A stretch of 37,127 nucleotides of DNA from Betaproteobacteria bacterium CG2_30_68_42 (GTDB lineage Bacteria; Pseudomonadota; Gammaproteobacteria; Burkholderiales; Rhodocyclaceae), in assembly GCA_001872285.1 (NCBI GenBank), contig MNXU01000046.1, positions 1 to 37,127 on the forward strand, written 5' to 3'. Position numbers and translations under genes: made by a program. The notes beneath the pieces were generated by a model. That model saw nothing but the letters and a program-made list of their open reading frames with translations. It did no database searches and was not told where the DNA came from. This document shows, one piece after another, positions 7,624 to 15,612 of the stretch. The number at the start of each line of letters is the position of its first letter. Position 1 is the first letter of the stretch.

Positions 7624-8538
7624 TCAGACCGCCTGACGCATGCGCGCGCGGCGATAGCCGGCCTCGCCGGCGGACACCGGGATCATGGCGCGCGCGATCA
7701 CCATTCGGCCAACGGGACCGTAGAGGAAATCGAAGAACGGCCCCATGCGTTCGTCATCCCATCGCGAGAACACCACCGACAGCGGCCCGGTCAGCGGATA
7801 GCGGCCCTGCCCGGCGGCCTCGATCGGCACGCCCTCGACCGCCAAAGCCCTGATTTCGCCGCGCCGGGCGGGCTCGCGCGCGAACACCCAGCTCACCACC
7901 CCGAGCGCACCCGGAAAGCGCGCCACGGTCTCGACGATCTTCTCGTCCGTGTCGACGAACAGCCCGCGCGGCGTCCAGTCGGGCCGCTCGCCGAGCAGCA
8001 TGCGGCGCACCGGCTCCACGTACTCGGCGCAATGCCTGCGGATCACGAAGGCGATCGCGCGATCCGCGCCGCCCACCTCCGACCAGCGCAGAGAGTCGCC
8101 GCGCGCCACGGCAGCCAGCGCCTCCAGGCCGATCTCGCGCAGCGGATTCGCGGGATGGACGATGACCGCCTTGATGTCGCGGGCGACCACCGAGCGCGGC
8201 AGGTCCTGGCCGGGGGAACCGGCCACCGGGCAGCACATGCCACCGAGATCGGCCGCGCCGCGGCGCACCGCGAGGATGCCCTCGTCGCAGCCGCCCCCGC
8301 GCACGACGAGCGGCGGGCTGCCGCCGTAGCGCTTCGCCAGGGCGCGCATGGCGCCATAGGCGAGGATGTGCATGCCCTCGAACTCCAGCACGCCCGCGTT
8401 GCGCGCGGCCACGGGCATCGGGGCAGCCGCGCGCGAGCGGCAGACATCGCTCGCGGGCCGCCCGCCCCATCCTTCGGCGCCGGCGACCGGAATCGCCGCC
8501 GCCCCGGCGAACAATTTCACGAATTCCCGTCGATGCAT
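7624..8538 (-). CDS. PstS-like periplasmic substrate-binding protein, Tat-type signal
   Basis: 304 residues. The N terminus MHRREFVKLFAGAAAIPVAGA has twin arginines and RREFVK, as in Tat signal peptides. The rest has the feel of the PBP-like domain of phosphate-binding (PstS) relatives: a glycine-rich ligand loop (VVRGGGCDEGILAVRRGAADLGGM), GALGVVSWVFA, and the late motif RYPLTGPLSVVF, comparable to the Y-P-L segment seen near the end of such proteins. No ABC permease or ATPase for it is adjacent. Stand-alone members of this type often serve as sensors or scavengers near two-component systems. The ligand cannot be named; oxyanion binding is a reasonable guess only. Convergent with the sensor kinase. 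Confidence 0.65.
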   Translation of the reverse strand: MHRREFVKLFAGAAAIPVAGAEGWGGRPASDVCRSRAAAPMPVAARNAGVLEFEGMHILAYGAMRALAKRYGGSPPLVVRGGGCDEGILAVRRGAADLGGMCCPVAGSPGQDLPRSVVARDIKAVIVHPANPLREIGLEALAAVARGDSLRWSEVGGADRAIAFVIRRHCAEYVEPVRRMLLGERPDWTPRGLFVDTDEKIVETVARFPGALGVVSWVFAREPARRGEIRALAVEGVPIEAAGQGRYPLTGPLSVVFSRWDDERMGPFFDFLYGPVGRMVIARAMIPVSAGEAGYRRARMRQAV

Positions 8539-8741
8539 CGATGTCCTCCCGCGGGCGCCGGCCAGGCAGCGGTCCGGCCGCGAGTGGAATGCTCAGCCAT
8601 GCCCCGAATCCACGCCTCGCAGCTTACCAGACGATGCGCCCCCGGAGGCGTCACGTGCCGGGCGATTCCGGCCGGTGGTGCGCACCGGATGCGCGGCTCG
8701 TTCATGGATGATGGTCTCAGAGCCTGTGGAAAAACCGCACT

Positions 8742-8866
8742 CGACGCAGACGACGCAGAGAAAAACCGAGAACACAGGAAGCCTCCAAGCTCGGCGCAGC
8801 GGCCTGCGCGATGCGACCCGATTTTTCCTCTGCGTGCTCTGCGTCTCTGCGGTCTCTGCGTTGAAA
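8742..8866. repeat. GCAGAG-rich palindromic dispersed repeat
   Basis: The gap 8539-8925 (387 nt) has no convincing gene. Within it, 8742-8765 (GACGCAGACGACGCAGAG followed by A5) is mirrored by 8822-8866, where T5 is followed by CTCTGCGT-type units repeated about every 8-9 nt (CTCTGCGT, CTCTGCGT, CTCTGCGG, CTCTGCGT). The arms can pair across about 56 nt. In translation the repeat gives a spurious NAETAETQSTQRK-like peptide, a false protein seen in many genomes. The remaining bases of the gap show no other feature. Confidence 0.6.
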
Positions 8867-8925
8867 GAGGTTTCAGCCGAACGGGCAGGCAGTGGGCACC
8901 GGCCGCCGTGACGCGCTGTGCGCAC

Positions 8926-9573
8926 CTACTCAGCGTCCGGCTGCCGTGCCGGATGCGCTGCCGAGAAGGCCGGCAGATTGGCGCAGGCGGCGTGGATGCG
9001 CCGGATTGCCGGATAAGGTGCGAGGTCCACGTGGAAGCGCTGTGCGTTGTACACCTGCGGGATCAGGAAGCAGTCGGCCAGCGTCGGCGTATCGCCGTGA
9101 CAGTAGCGGCCCGTCTGCGGTTCGCAAGCAAGGCGGGTTTCGAGAATCGCCAGGCCCTCGGTCACCCAGTGGCGGTACCACTCGCTCTTCATCTTTTCGC
9201 CCACCCCCAGCGTGCCAGTCAGGTACTTGAGTACGCGCAGGTTGTTGATCGGGTGAATCTCGCAGGCGACGGTGAGCGCCAGCGAGCGCACGCGGGCGCG
9301 GCCGAGCGGATGCACCGGCAGCAGCGGCACCGCCGGATGCGTTTCGTCGAGATATTCGAGAATGGCCAGCGACTGGCCAAGCGCCGCGTCGCCGTCGACC
9401 AGCGTCGGGACCATGGCGCCGGCATTGAGCGCGCGGTAGGCATCGGAAAGATGCTCGCCGCCGCCGCGCACCAGATGGACGGGAACACTCTCGTATGCTA
9501 GCCCCTTGAGGTTGAGACCGATGCGCACGCGGTAGGCGGCGGAGCTGCGAAAGTAGGTGTAGAGCCTGAGCAC
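8926..9573 (-). CDS. maiA: Maleylacetoacetate/maleylpyruvate isomerase, zeta-class GST
   Basis: 215 residues from GTG at 9573, 4 nt after the stop of the hydrolase gene, so the two are co-translated. The N-terminal thioredoxin-like domain starts LRLYTYFRSSAAYRVRIGLNLKGL; SSxxxRVR is the zeta-GST active-site motif (Ser-Ser, Arg binding glutathione and substrate). QSLAILEYLDE is the glutathione gamma-Glu site. The C-terminal helical domain contains the typical LADCFLIPQVYNAQRF. Length matches the family (about 212). The enzyme isomerises the cis double bond of maleylacetoacetate (homogentisate pathway) or maleylpyruvate (gentisate pathway), using glutathione; the sequence alone does not decide between them. 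The next enzyme in either route is the hydrolase encoded immediately upstream. Confidence 0.88.
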   Translation of the reverse strand: MLRLYTYFRSSAAYRVRIGLNLKGLAYESVPVHLVRGGGEHLSDAYRALNAGAMVPTLVDGDAALGQSLAILEYLDETHPAVPLLPVHPLGRARVRSLALTVACEIHPINNLRVLKYLTGTLGVGEKMKSEWYRHWVTEGLAILETRLACEPQTGRYCHGDTPTLADCFLIPQVYNAQRFHVDLAPYPAIRRIHAACANLPAFSAAHPARQPDAE

Positions 9574-9577
9574 GGCT

Positions 9578-10594
9578 TCAGCCGGGATACCGCACGACGC
9601 TCTGCTCGATGGCGCCGAAGAGGGCGCGCCCTTGCACGTCGGCCATCTCGATGCGTACGCGGTCTCCGAACTTGAGGAACGAGGTTTTCGGTGCACCCGT
9701 CTCGATCGTTTCATACATGCGCAGTTCGGCGAGGCAGCAGTAGCCGACGCCGCCGTTCTCGATGCTCGATCCGTGCAGGCCGTCCTGCCTGTTTGAAACG
9801 GTGCCCGAGCCGATGATCGAGCCGGCTTCCAGTTCGCGTGTCCTTGCCGCGTGGGCGATCAGCCGGCCGAAGTCGAAGGTCATGTCCGCACCGGCATTCG
9901 GCCGTCCGAAAGGCTTTCCATTCAGGTGCACGACGAGTGGCAGATGCACCTTCGCGTCCCTCCAGGCATCGCCCAGTTCGTCGGGCGTCACCGCAACCGG
10001 CGAGAAGGCGCACGCCGGCTTCGACTGAAAGAAGCCGAAACCCTTGGCCAGCTCGTTCGGGATCAGGTTGCGCAACGACACGTCATTCACCAGCATCAGC
10101 AGACGGATCGCGCCGGCACACTGCTCCGCGGTGGCACCCATCCTCACGTCCCCGGTGACCACCGCGACCTCCGCCTCGAGGTCGATTCCCCATTCCTCCG
10201 AAAATGCATAGATCGGGTCGCGTGGTCCGACGAAGGAGTCGGAGCCGCCCTGGTACATCAGCGGGTCGGTCCATAACGACTGCGGCAGCTCGGCGCCGCG
10301 CGCGCGGCGCACGAGCTCGACGTGGTTCACGTAGGCGGAGCCGTCGGCCCACTGGTAGGCGCGCGGCAGCGGCGAATGGCAGCGCTTCGCTTCGAAGGCT
10401 TCGGCGCGGCGCGCGACGTTATCGTTGAGCGCCTCATAGACTTCCTGCAGCGGCGCCGCGACGCCGCCCCAGTCGTCGAGCGCCGCCTGCAGCGTCCGGG
10501 CGATGGCCGGAACGCGCCGGCAGCGCTGGAGATCGCGGCTGACGACGACCAGCGCGCCGTCGCGGCCGCCGGCTTTGAGCGTGGCGAGTTTCAT
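9578..10594 (-). CDS. Fumarylacetoacetate hydrolase family protein
   Basis: 338 residues. The N terminus (MKLATLKAGGRDGALVVVSRDL) is the small N-terminal domain typical of the roughly 330-residue bacterial branch, followed by the FAH catalytic fold. Acidic metal-ligand segments such as GIDLEAEVAVVTGDV, the loop NDVSLRNLIPNELAKGFGFFQSKP, and the late GSGTVSN motif are present. It would hydrolyse fumarylacetoacetate or fumarylpyruvate to fumarate plus acetoacetate or pyruvate, with a divalent metal. It sits between the TRAP binding-protein gene and maiA in one leftward operon, so imported aromatic or ring-cleaved acids are the likely feed. At 338 residues it is longer than typical fumarylpyruvate hydrolases, which leans towards a fumarylacetoacetate-like substrate. 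Confidence 0.85.
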   Translation of the reverse strand: MKLATLKAGGRDGALVVVSRDLQRCRRVPAIARTLQAALDDWGGVAAPLQEVYEALNDNVARRAEAFEAKRCHSPLPRAYQWADGSAYVNHVELVRRARGAELPQSLWTDPLMYQGGSDSFVGPRDPIYAFSEEWGIDLEAEVAVVTGDVRMGATAEQCAGAIRLLMLVNDVSLRNLIPNELAKGFGFFQSKPACAFSPVAVTPDELGDAWRDAKVHLPLVVHLNGKPFGRPNAGADMTFDFGRLIAHAARTRELEAGSIIGSGTVSNRQDGLHGSSIENGGVGYCCLAELRMYETIETGAPKTSFLKFGDRVRIEMADVQGRALFGAIEQSVVRYPG

Positions 10595-10658
10595 CGGTGC
10601 CTGCCTCTTTCGGTTCGTGTGGGGGAGACCCGCAGGCCGTCCCCGATCGCCCGCGGGA

Positions 10659-11651
10659 TCACTTGCCGCCGAGCTGCCCCGTCACGTCCTTGTAGATTTC
10701 GCTGCCGACCTCCCTGGCGAACATTTCCCAGACCGGCTTCACCCGCTCGCGCATCCGCGCGCGCTCGCCGGCGGAAATCTCATTGACCAGCATTCCCTTG
10801 GCGGCCATCGCCTCCTGCGCCGACTTCGCCTGCGCGCGTGCCACGCCGCGCTGGTACGCGCGGGTTTCGAAGGCGGCTTCCTGCAGGATCTTGCGGTCGC
10901 CTGCGGCAAGCTTGTCCCAGAACTTCTTCGAGACGAGTGGAATGAAGGCGCCATAGCTGTGCCGCGTGAGCGACAGGTATTTCTGTACCTCGTTGAGTTT
11001 GAGCGCGGCGATCACCGCCGTCGGCGTCCCCTGTCCATCCACCGTGCGCGTCTCGAGCGCCGTGTAGAGCTCCGGCACGGCCAGCGGGACCGGGTTGGCG
11101 CCCAGCGCCTTCAGCGTTTCCTGCGAAATCTTCGCCTGAATAGCGCGGAATTTCAGCCCCTGGAAATCCTCGAGCCGGGTGATCGGGTGCTTGCTGTTGG
11201 TGGCGTTGAAGAAGCCGTTCTCCCAGTAGCCCAGTCCGACCAGCCCTTTCGCCGGCAGCTTGGCGAGCAGTTGCTGCCCGACCGCGCCGTCGAGGATCTT
11301 CTCGGCTTCCATTTCGTTGCTAAACAGGAAGGGGAAGTCGAGAATCTCGAATTCCTTGACCATGCCGGTGAGCGTCGTCGTCTGCGGGACGACGAACTCG
11401 ATGGTGCCGCCCTGCAATGCCGAGGTGACCTGCACGTCGTTGCCCAGCGACGCGTTGTAGAAGGGTTTGATCCTGATGCTGCCCTTGCTCTTCGCCTCCA
11501 CCAGTTCGACGAACTTGGCGACGCCCTGCCCCTGGTGCGATTTCTCCGGCAGAGTGCAGGCAAACTTTGCGGTAACCTGGGCGAGGACGGAACCCGAGAA
11601 CAGAGAGGCCGCGAGGACGGCCGCGAACTTGCGCGCGAGATGGGATTTCAT
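10659..11651 (-). CDS. dctP: TRAP transporter substrate-binding protein, DctP family
   Basis: 330 residues starting MKSHLARKFAAVLAASLFSGSVLAQ, a clear Sec signal peptide cleaved after ALA. AAGGAGACAACCGTC precedes the ATG. The mature part shows DctP landmarks: KSKGSIRIKPFYNASLG, the inter-lobe segment with the carboxylate-binding Arg (FQGLKFRAI) and PELYTALETRTVDGQGTP. It delivers an organic acid to the DctQM membrane complex encoded just upstream. With maiA and the hydrolase gene downstream, the ligand is probably an aromatic or dicarboxylic acid. The symbol is given for the family, not for C4-dicarboxylate specificity. Confidence 0.9.
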   Translation of the reverse strand: MKSHLARKFAAVLAASLFSGSVLAQVTAKFACTLPEKSHQGQGVAKFVELVEAKSKGSIRIKPFYNASLGNDVQVTSALQGGTIEFVVPQTTTLTGMVKEFEILDFPFLFSNEMEAEKILDGAVGQQLLAKLPAKGLVGLGYWENGFFNATNSKHPITRLEDFQGLKFRAIQAKISQETLKALGANPVPLAVPELYTALETRTVDGQGTPTAVIAALKLNEVQKYLSLTRHSYGAFIPLVSKKFWDKLAAGDRKILQEAAFETRAYQRGVARAQAKSAQEAMAAKGMLVNEISAGERARMRERVKPVWEMFAREVGSEIYKDVTGQLGGK

Positions 11652-11698
11652 GACGGTTGTCTCCTTCGGTTGAGTGGCGTACAGCGAGCGAACGACGA

Positions 11699-12976
11699 CT
11701 ACTTCCACCAGCCGGCCGGGATCATCACCAGCGGCGGAAAAAGGATGAGCGCGACAAGCACCACGGATTCGGCGATCAGGAAGGGAAGGACTCCCCTGAC
11801 CGCCTGCTCGATGGAGATCCTGCCGATCGAACTCACCACGTTGAGCACCACGCCGACGGGCGGCGTGATCATGCCGATCGAACAGTCCATGATGAGAATG
11901 ACCCCGAAATAGACCGGGTCGATGCCGGCCTGCTGCGCGATGGGTAGGAAGACCGGCGTGAAGATCAGCACGATGGGGATGAAGTCGAGCACCATGCCGG
12001 CCAGGAAAACGACCATCATCATCGCGCCGACCAGTAGCAGCGGGCTGCCGGCGGACATCGTCATCCACCCGCCGACCTGCGCCGGAATGTCGGCGATCGT
12101 GATCATGTACGAGGCGACCATGGCCAGCGCCGCGAGCAGCAGCACCACGGCGGAAGTGCGCGCGGTGGCCAGCAGGCAGCGGTGGATCGAGGTCAGGGTC
12201 AGTTCGCGATACACGACGAGGCCGACGAAGAGTGCGTAGAAGGCGGCGACCACGGCGGCCTCGGTCGGCGTGAAGATGCCGAACTTGAGACCGCCGACGA
12301 TGATCACCGGCAGCAGCAGTGCCCAGAAACCCCTGCCGAGCAGGAGCGTGCGCTCGGCCAACGTCTTCTTCGGGGCGAGCGCCGTCTCCGCATTGCGCGA
12401 AGCAAGCCACCAGGCACCGATCAGGGCGGTACCCATCAGGATGCCCGGCATGATGCCCGCGAGGAACAGGCGCGTGATCGAAACGTTGGCGACGACACCG
12501 AAGAGAAGGAAGCCGATCGACGGCGGGATGATCGGGGCGATGATGCCTCCGGCCGCCATCAGGCCGCAGGAACCCGCCGGATCGTAGCCGGCCTGGCGCA
12601 TCATCGGTACGAGGATCGCCGCGAGCGCCGCGGTATCCGCGACTGCCGACCCCGACAGGCTGGCCAGCAGCAGCGCCGCGACGATCGCCACGTAACCGAG
12701 GCCGCCACGCAGGTGGCCGACGAATCCACCGGCGAGATCGACGATGCGCTTCGAAAGGCCACCGGCGTTCATGAACTCGCCGGCCAGGATGAAGAATGGC
12801 ACCGCCATCAGCACGAAGTTGTCCGCGCCGCCAATGGCGTTCTGCACGACGATCTGCGGGTCGAACTGATCGAGCTGCAGCATGATGCCGATGCCCGCGA
12901 AGAGCAGTGCGAAGGCGATCGGCATGCCGGCGGCGATTGCCGTGAGAAGGATGGCGAGGAAGATCAGGGCGCTCAC
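11699..12976 (-). CDS. dctM: TRAP transporter large permease, DctM family
   Basis: 425 residues, hydrophobic along its length with about 12 membrane segments. Family landmarks: VPFFILAGEFMNAGGLSKRIVDLA near the N terminus, GGIIAPIIPPSIGFLLFG, FGIFTPTEAAVVAAFYAL, and GMITPPVGVVLNVVSSI near the C terminus. GTG at 12976 overlaps the TGA of dctQ by 4 nt. It forms the ion-coupled translocation pathway together with DctQ, using substrate delivered by the DctP encoded 47 nt downstream. Confidence 0.92.
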   Translation of the reverse strand: MSALIFLAILLTAIAAGMPIAFALLFAGIGIMLQLDQFDPQIVVQNAIGGADNFVLMAVPFFILAGEFMNAGGLSKRIVDLAGGFVGHLRGGLGYVAIVAALLLASLSGSAVADTAALAAILVPMMRQAGYDPAGSCGLMAAGGIIAPIIPPSIGFLLFGVVANVSITRLFLAGIMPGILMGTALIGAWWLASRNAETALAPKKTLAERTLLLGRGFWALLLPVIIVGGLKFGIFTPTEAAVVAAFYALFVGLVVYRELTLTSIHRCLLATARTSAVVLLLAALAMVASYMITIADIPAQVGGWMTMSAGSPLLLVGAMMMVVFLAGMVLDFIPIVLIFTPVFLPIAQQAGIDPVYFGVILIMDCSIGMITPPVGVVLNVVSSIGRISIEQAVRGVLPFLIAESVVLVALILFPPLVMIPAGWWK

Positions 12977-13599
12977 CGCGGCCCCTCTTCGCGTTCGTCG
13001 ACCGCCATGCGCTCGATCTCCTGCTCGATGCGCTCGCCGAGGTTCCGGGTCAGGATCAACTCGGCGTCGCTGTGCTCCCGGGCCAGTGCGTCCCACACGT
13101 TGAAGACGATGCTGACCGCCATGCCAAACCCGAAGACGATGGCCACGCCATACAGCCAGGCATAGGAAATCCCGAGCACCGGATAGCTGTTGTCGAGGTT
13201 GATCAGCGTCTGCTGCCAGCCGCCGATCACGAAGATGAGGCAGGCGCCGAGCATGAGCATGCCGGTCAGCGAGATCGCGGCTTTTTTCCAGACCGTCGGA
13301 AGGCTCTTGACTAGCGTGTCGAAACCGATGTGGGCGTGCTGGCGCGACGCCAGGATGGCGCCGAGAAAAATGAGCCAGACGAATAGCAGGCGCGCCAGTT
13401 CCTCCGACATCGCGATGCCGAAATCGAAGCCATAGCGCAGGACGACGTTGCCGAACACCAGGAGGGCCATGACCGCCAGGCATAGCACGATGACGGTTTC
13501 CAGCGCGCGGGTGACCCACCTGGTCAGGCCGATGAACATGTTGCCGGTCTTCACTGTCGGGGGGCGTCCTGCCGATGCGTCATGCGATCCTTTCGGCAT
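12973..13599 (-). CDS. dctQ: TRAP transporter small permease, DctQ family
   Basis: Up to 208 residues with four membrane helices. Landmarks: LVFGNVVLRYGFDFGIAMSEELARLLFVWLIFLGA and the following HAHIGFDTLV, typical of DctQ. The start is uncertain: ATG at 13599 adds a polar MPKGSHDASAGRPPTVKTG tail and has only a weak ribosome site; GTG at 13554 or ATG at 13539 would begin nearer the first helix. It is overlapped by dctM and follows the VOC gene by 54 nt, so it belongs to the same operon. Confidence 0.88.
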   Translation of the reverse strand: MPKGSHDASAGRPPTVKTGNMFIGLTRWVTRALETVIVLCLAVMALLVFGNVVLRYGFDFGIAMSEELARLLFVWLIFLGAILASRQHAHIGFDTLVKSLPTVWKKAAISLTGMLMLGACLIFVIGGWQQTLINLDNSYPVLGISYAWLYGVAIVFGFGMAVSIVFNVWDALAREHSDAELILTRNLGERIEQEIERMAVDEREEGPR

Positions 13600-13653
13600 T
13601 CCGTCTCTTGCCCGCGTCCGGGACGTTTCGACGCGCGCCCGCTTCCCGGGCGG

Positions 13654-14190
13654 TCAGCGGGCGAAGCTGCCATCGTGCATCCAGCGCGCATGCGCCGGGG
13701 CGACCTTCGTCTTCGCCCATTCTTCGAGCATCTCCCACTTCACACGGTCGAGTTCGTCCAGCATCGCCGGCGTGCCGGTGTTGGCGGCGAGTTCGAGACG
13801 GTGGCCGCTCGGGTCGAAGAAGTAGATCGACTTGAACAGGGTGTGGTCGGTCGGCCCGACCACCGGGATGCCGTCGGCATCGAGGCGCGCCTTGGCGGCG
13901 AGCAAGGTGTCCACCGAATCGACTTCGAGCGCCAGATGCTGCGTCCATTTCGGCGTGTTCGGATCGAACCCCATCGGGGGTTTCGTCGGCAGCTCGAAGA
14001 AGGCGAGGATGTTGCCGCCGCCGGCGTCGAGAAAGACGTGCATGTAGGGGTCGGGTTCCCTGGTCGAGGGCACCTGATTCTCGGCGATCGCCAGCACGAA
14101 CTTCATGTTCAGGTACTTGCCGTACCACTCGACGGTTTCCCTGGCGTCCCGGCAGCGATAGGCCACGTGGTGAATCTTCCTGATCTGCAT
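13654..14190 (-). CDS. VOC (glyoxalase/extradiol dioxygenase superfamily) protein
   Basis: 178 residues; GAGGAGACATGC before the ATG is a good ribosome site. There are two betaalphabetabetabeta modules: IRKIHHVAYRCRDARETVEWYGKYLNMK opens the first, and QHLALEVDSVDTLLAAKARLDADG the second. Candidate metal ligands are His8 (or His7), Glu66, His85 and Glu133 (DPSGHRLELAA), the usual H-E-H-E pattern of glyoxalases. It is the first gene of the operon VOC-dctQ-dctM-dctP-hydrolase-maiA. Possible roles are a lactoylglutathione-lyase-like or isomerase step, or, less likely at this size, ring cleavage. No function can be assigned from sequence. Confidence 0.82.
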   Translation of the reverse strand: MQIRKIHHVAYRCRDARETVEWYGKYLNMKFVLAIAENQVPSTREPDPYMHVFLDAGGGNILAFFELPTKPPMGFDPNTPKWTQHLALEVDSVDTLLAAKARLDADGIPVVGPTDHTLFKSIYFFDPSGHRLELAANTGTPAMLDELDRVKWEMLEEWAKTKVAPAHARWMHDGSFAR

Positions 14191-14308
14191 GCATGTCTCC
14201 TCGGGTTGAGTGGATGCCGCCCCTGTCCCGGCCGGTACGAGCGCGTTTCGTGCACCGACCCGCCGGCGCCTTCGCGACCGGGATCCCCAATTCAAGCGCA
14301 AAGCGAAC

Positions 14309-14324
14309 TATCATACAAACGATA
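14309..14324. promoter_or_regulatory. Candidate LysR-regulator site in the divergent promoter region
   Basis: TATC-N8-GATA (TATCATACAAACGATA) is an interrupted dyad in a conspicuously AT-rich patch (14300-14345) between the divergent LysR and VOC genes. Position and symmetry suit a LysR-type recognition site and overlapping promoters. It does not fit the T-N11-A consensus exactly, so this is a weak call. Confidence 0.3.
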
Positions 14325-14352
14325 TTTCCATATTGATTTATCGGATTAGCCA

Positions 14353-15270
14353 ATGAATGTAAGCCTCCGCCAGCTACGCGCCTTTCTGGCCGTCGCCCGT
14401 GTGGGCAGCTTCAGCCGGGCCGCCGACAGCCTGCATCTCACGCAGTCCGCCCTGAGCGGACTGATCAAGGAGCTGGAGAGCGCCCTCGATCTCCGGGTCT
14501 TCGACCGCAGCACGCGCAGGATCCAGCTCTCCGATGTCGGGCGCGAGCTGCGCCCGATCGTCGAGAAGGTCATCCAGGACCTCGACACCGCGCTCGACGA
14601 GGTGGCCAGCCTGAAGGCGCTGAAGAAAGGCATGCTGCGCATTGCGGCACCGCAACTGATCTCCTGTACCCTGCTGCCCGAAGTCATCGCCGCCTATCGA
14701 AGCGCCCATCCGCAGATCCGGATCCGGCTCTTCGATTGCGTCGTGGAAGGCGTCCAGGCGCGCGTGTTCAGTGGCGAGGCCGACTTCGGCATCGGCCCGG
14801 AACGCGATCCGACGCTCGAGATCAGCGCGCGCACCTTGTTCGAAATGCCCTTCATGGCCGTCTTCCCCCCGGGGCACCCGCTCGAGCGGCTCGAGCGCAT
14901 CCGCTGGGCCGACGCCGTGCAGTACCCGATCGTCGCCCTGCAGGGACAATTTACCGAGCGCCTCTCGGTCGACCTGCACGCCGCTCTGCCCGAGCTCACG
15001 CTCAACCCGAGCAACGAGGTGACCTTCATGACCACTGCGCTGAGCATGGTCGGCGCCGGTCTCGGAATCGCTGCCTGCCTGCCCTACGCGCGCTCACTCG
15101 CACATTCCTACCGCCTGCAGATGCGCCCTCTGCACGAGCCGGAAGTAACCCGCAAGTTCTTCGTGTTCACCCGCAACGGCCGATCGCTCTCGCCGGCGGC
15201 CGAAAGTTTCATCGACTTCCTGTTCCGCTTCGTCGAGCAGCACGAGTGGAGCGCCCCCGTGTCGGAGTGA
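14353..15270 (+). CDS. LysR-family transcriptional regulator
   Basis: 305 residues. The N-terminal winged helix-turn-helix is LRQLRAFLAVARVGSFSRAADSLHLTQSALSGLIKELESALDLRVFDR (about 5-53), split here over the standard LysR helices. The C-terminal part is the two-lobed co-inducer domain (KKGMLRIAAPQLISCTLLPEVIAAYRSAHPQIRI and on). It is transcribed away from the VOC-TRAP-hydrolase-isomerase operon with 162 nt between starts, the usual arrangement for a LysR protein controlling the neighbouring catabolic operon in response to its substrate or an intermediate. Motifs and length are normal. Confidence 0.92.
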   Translation: MNVSLRQLRAFLAVARVGSFSRAADSLHLTQSALSGLIKELESALDLRVFDRSTRRIQLSDVGRELRPIVEKVIQDLDTALDEVASLKALKKGMLRIAAPQLISCTLLPEVIAAYRSAHPQIRIRLFDCVVEGVQARVFSGEADFGIGPERDPTLEISARTLFEMPFMAVFPPGHPLERLERIRWADAVQYPIVALQGQFTERLSVDLHAALPELTLNPSNEVTFMTTALSMVGAGLGIAACLPYARSLAHSYRLQMRPLHEPEVTRKFFVFTRNGRSLSPAAESFIDFLFRFVEQHEWSAPVSE

Positions 15271-15429
15271 GTCCGCGGGCTGTCGGAGACAAGGCACCCC
15301 GATCGCCACCGCTTCGGTTCTTGCCGTTGCCGCGGCGGTACCGCGCCTAGGCGGAGGCGCCATACAGCAATGCATGGCACATCGAGAAGCGCGGAACCGC
15401 GGCGACCGTGCGCTGCTCCCCACCCCGGC

Positions 15430-15458
15430 TGGACAACGATCCGGGGCGCCGGTAGACT
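15430..15458 (+). promoter_or_regulatory. Sigma-70-type promoter of the fluoride operon
   Basis: TGGACA (15430-15435), 17 nt, TAGACT (15453-15458). Expected initiation at about 15465 coincides with the 5' end of the fluoride aptamer, which supports both calls. The rest of the interval 15271-15429 shows no gene or clear signal. Confidence 0.6.
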
Positions 15459-15462
15459 GCCC

Positions 15463-15513
15463 GCAGGAGATGGCAGTCCTCCTCCAACCGCCCGCGAGGC
15501 TGATGATGCCTGC
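15463..15513 (+). ncRNA. Fluoride riboswitch (crcB motif) aptamer
   Basis: The 5' GCAGG (15463-15467) pairs with CCTGC (15509-15513) as P1. Inside are the invariant-looking GGAGATGGCAGTCCTCC stem-loop, the CAACCGCC linker and GGCTGATGATGCC, all matching the crcB RNA motif order (GATGGC, hairpin, AACCGCC, CTGATGA-CC). It is 99 nt upstream of a crcB start, the standard target. Fluoride bound through magnesium ions should switch on expression of the exporter. The call rests on recognising the consensus; no covariance search was run. Confidence 0.92.
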
Positions 15514-15577
15514 AATGACCCGGTCCGGGAAAGGCGGGTATTGGGGTCGTGACCTTCGGGCCTCGCGCTCTTCATTC

Positions 15578-15612
15578 TCCGTTCCAGGAACAACATCCAA
15601 TGAAGGAACGGA
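15578..15612 (+). promoter_or_regulatory. Hairpin masking the crcB ribosome-binding site
   Basis: TCCGTTCC (15578-15585) is perfectly complementary to GGAACGGA (15605-15612), which overlaps the ribosome site AAGGAACGG and ends right before the ATG at 15613. Paired, it would hide the site. This makes it a candidate expression platform for translational control by the upstream fluoride aptamer. Mechanism is inference. Confidence 0.5.

Noticed and set aside
8539-8700. Sigma-54 promoter upstream of the PstS-like gene (GGGGCATGGCTGAGCAT on the minus strand)
   Set aside because: The GG-to-GC spacing is wrong by one base for the best alignment, or the match is poor with the correct spacing.
8593-8925. 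A 110-residue hypothetical protein on the minus strand
   Set aside because: Its text comes from the GCAGAG-type repeat; no ribosome site or family signal.
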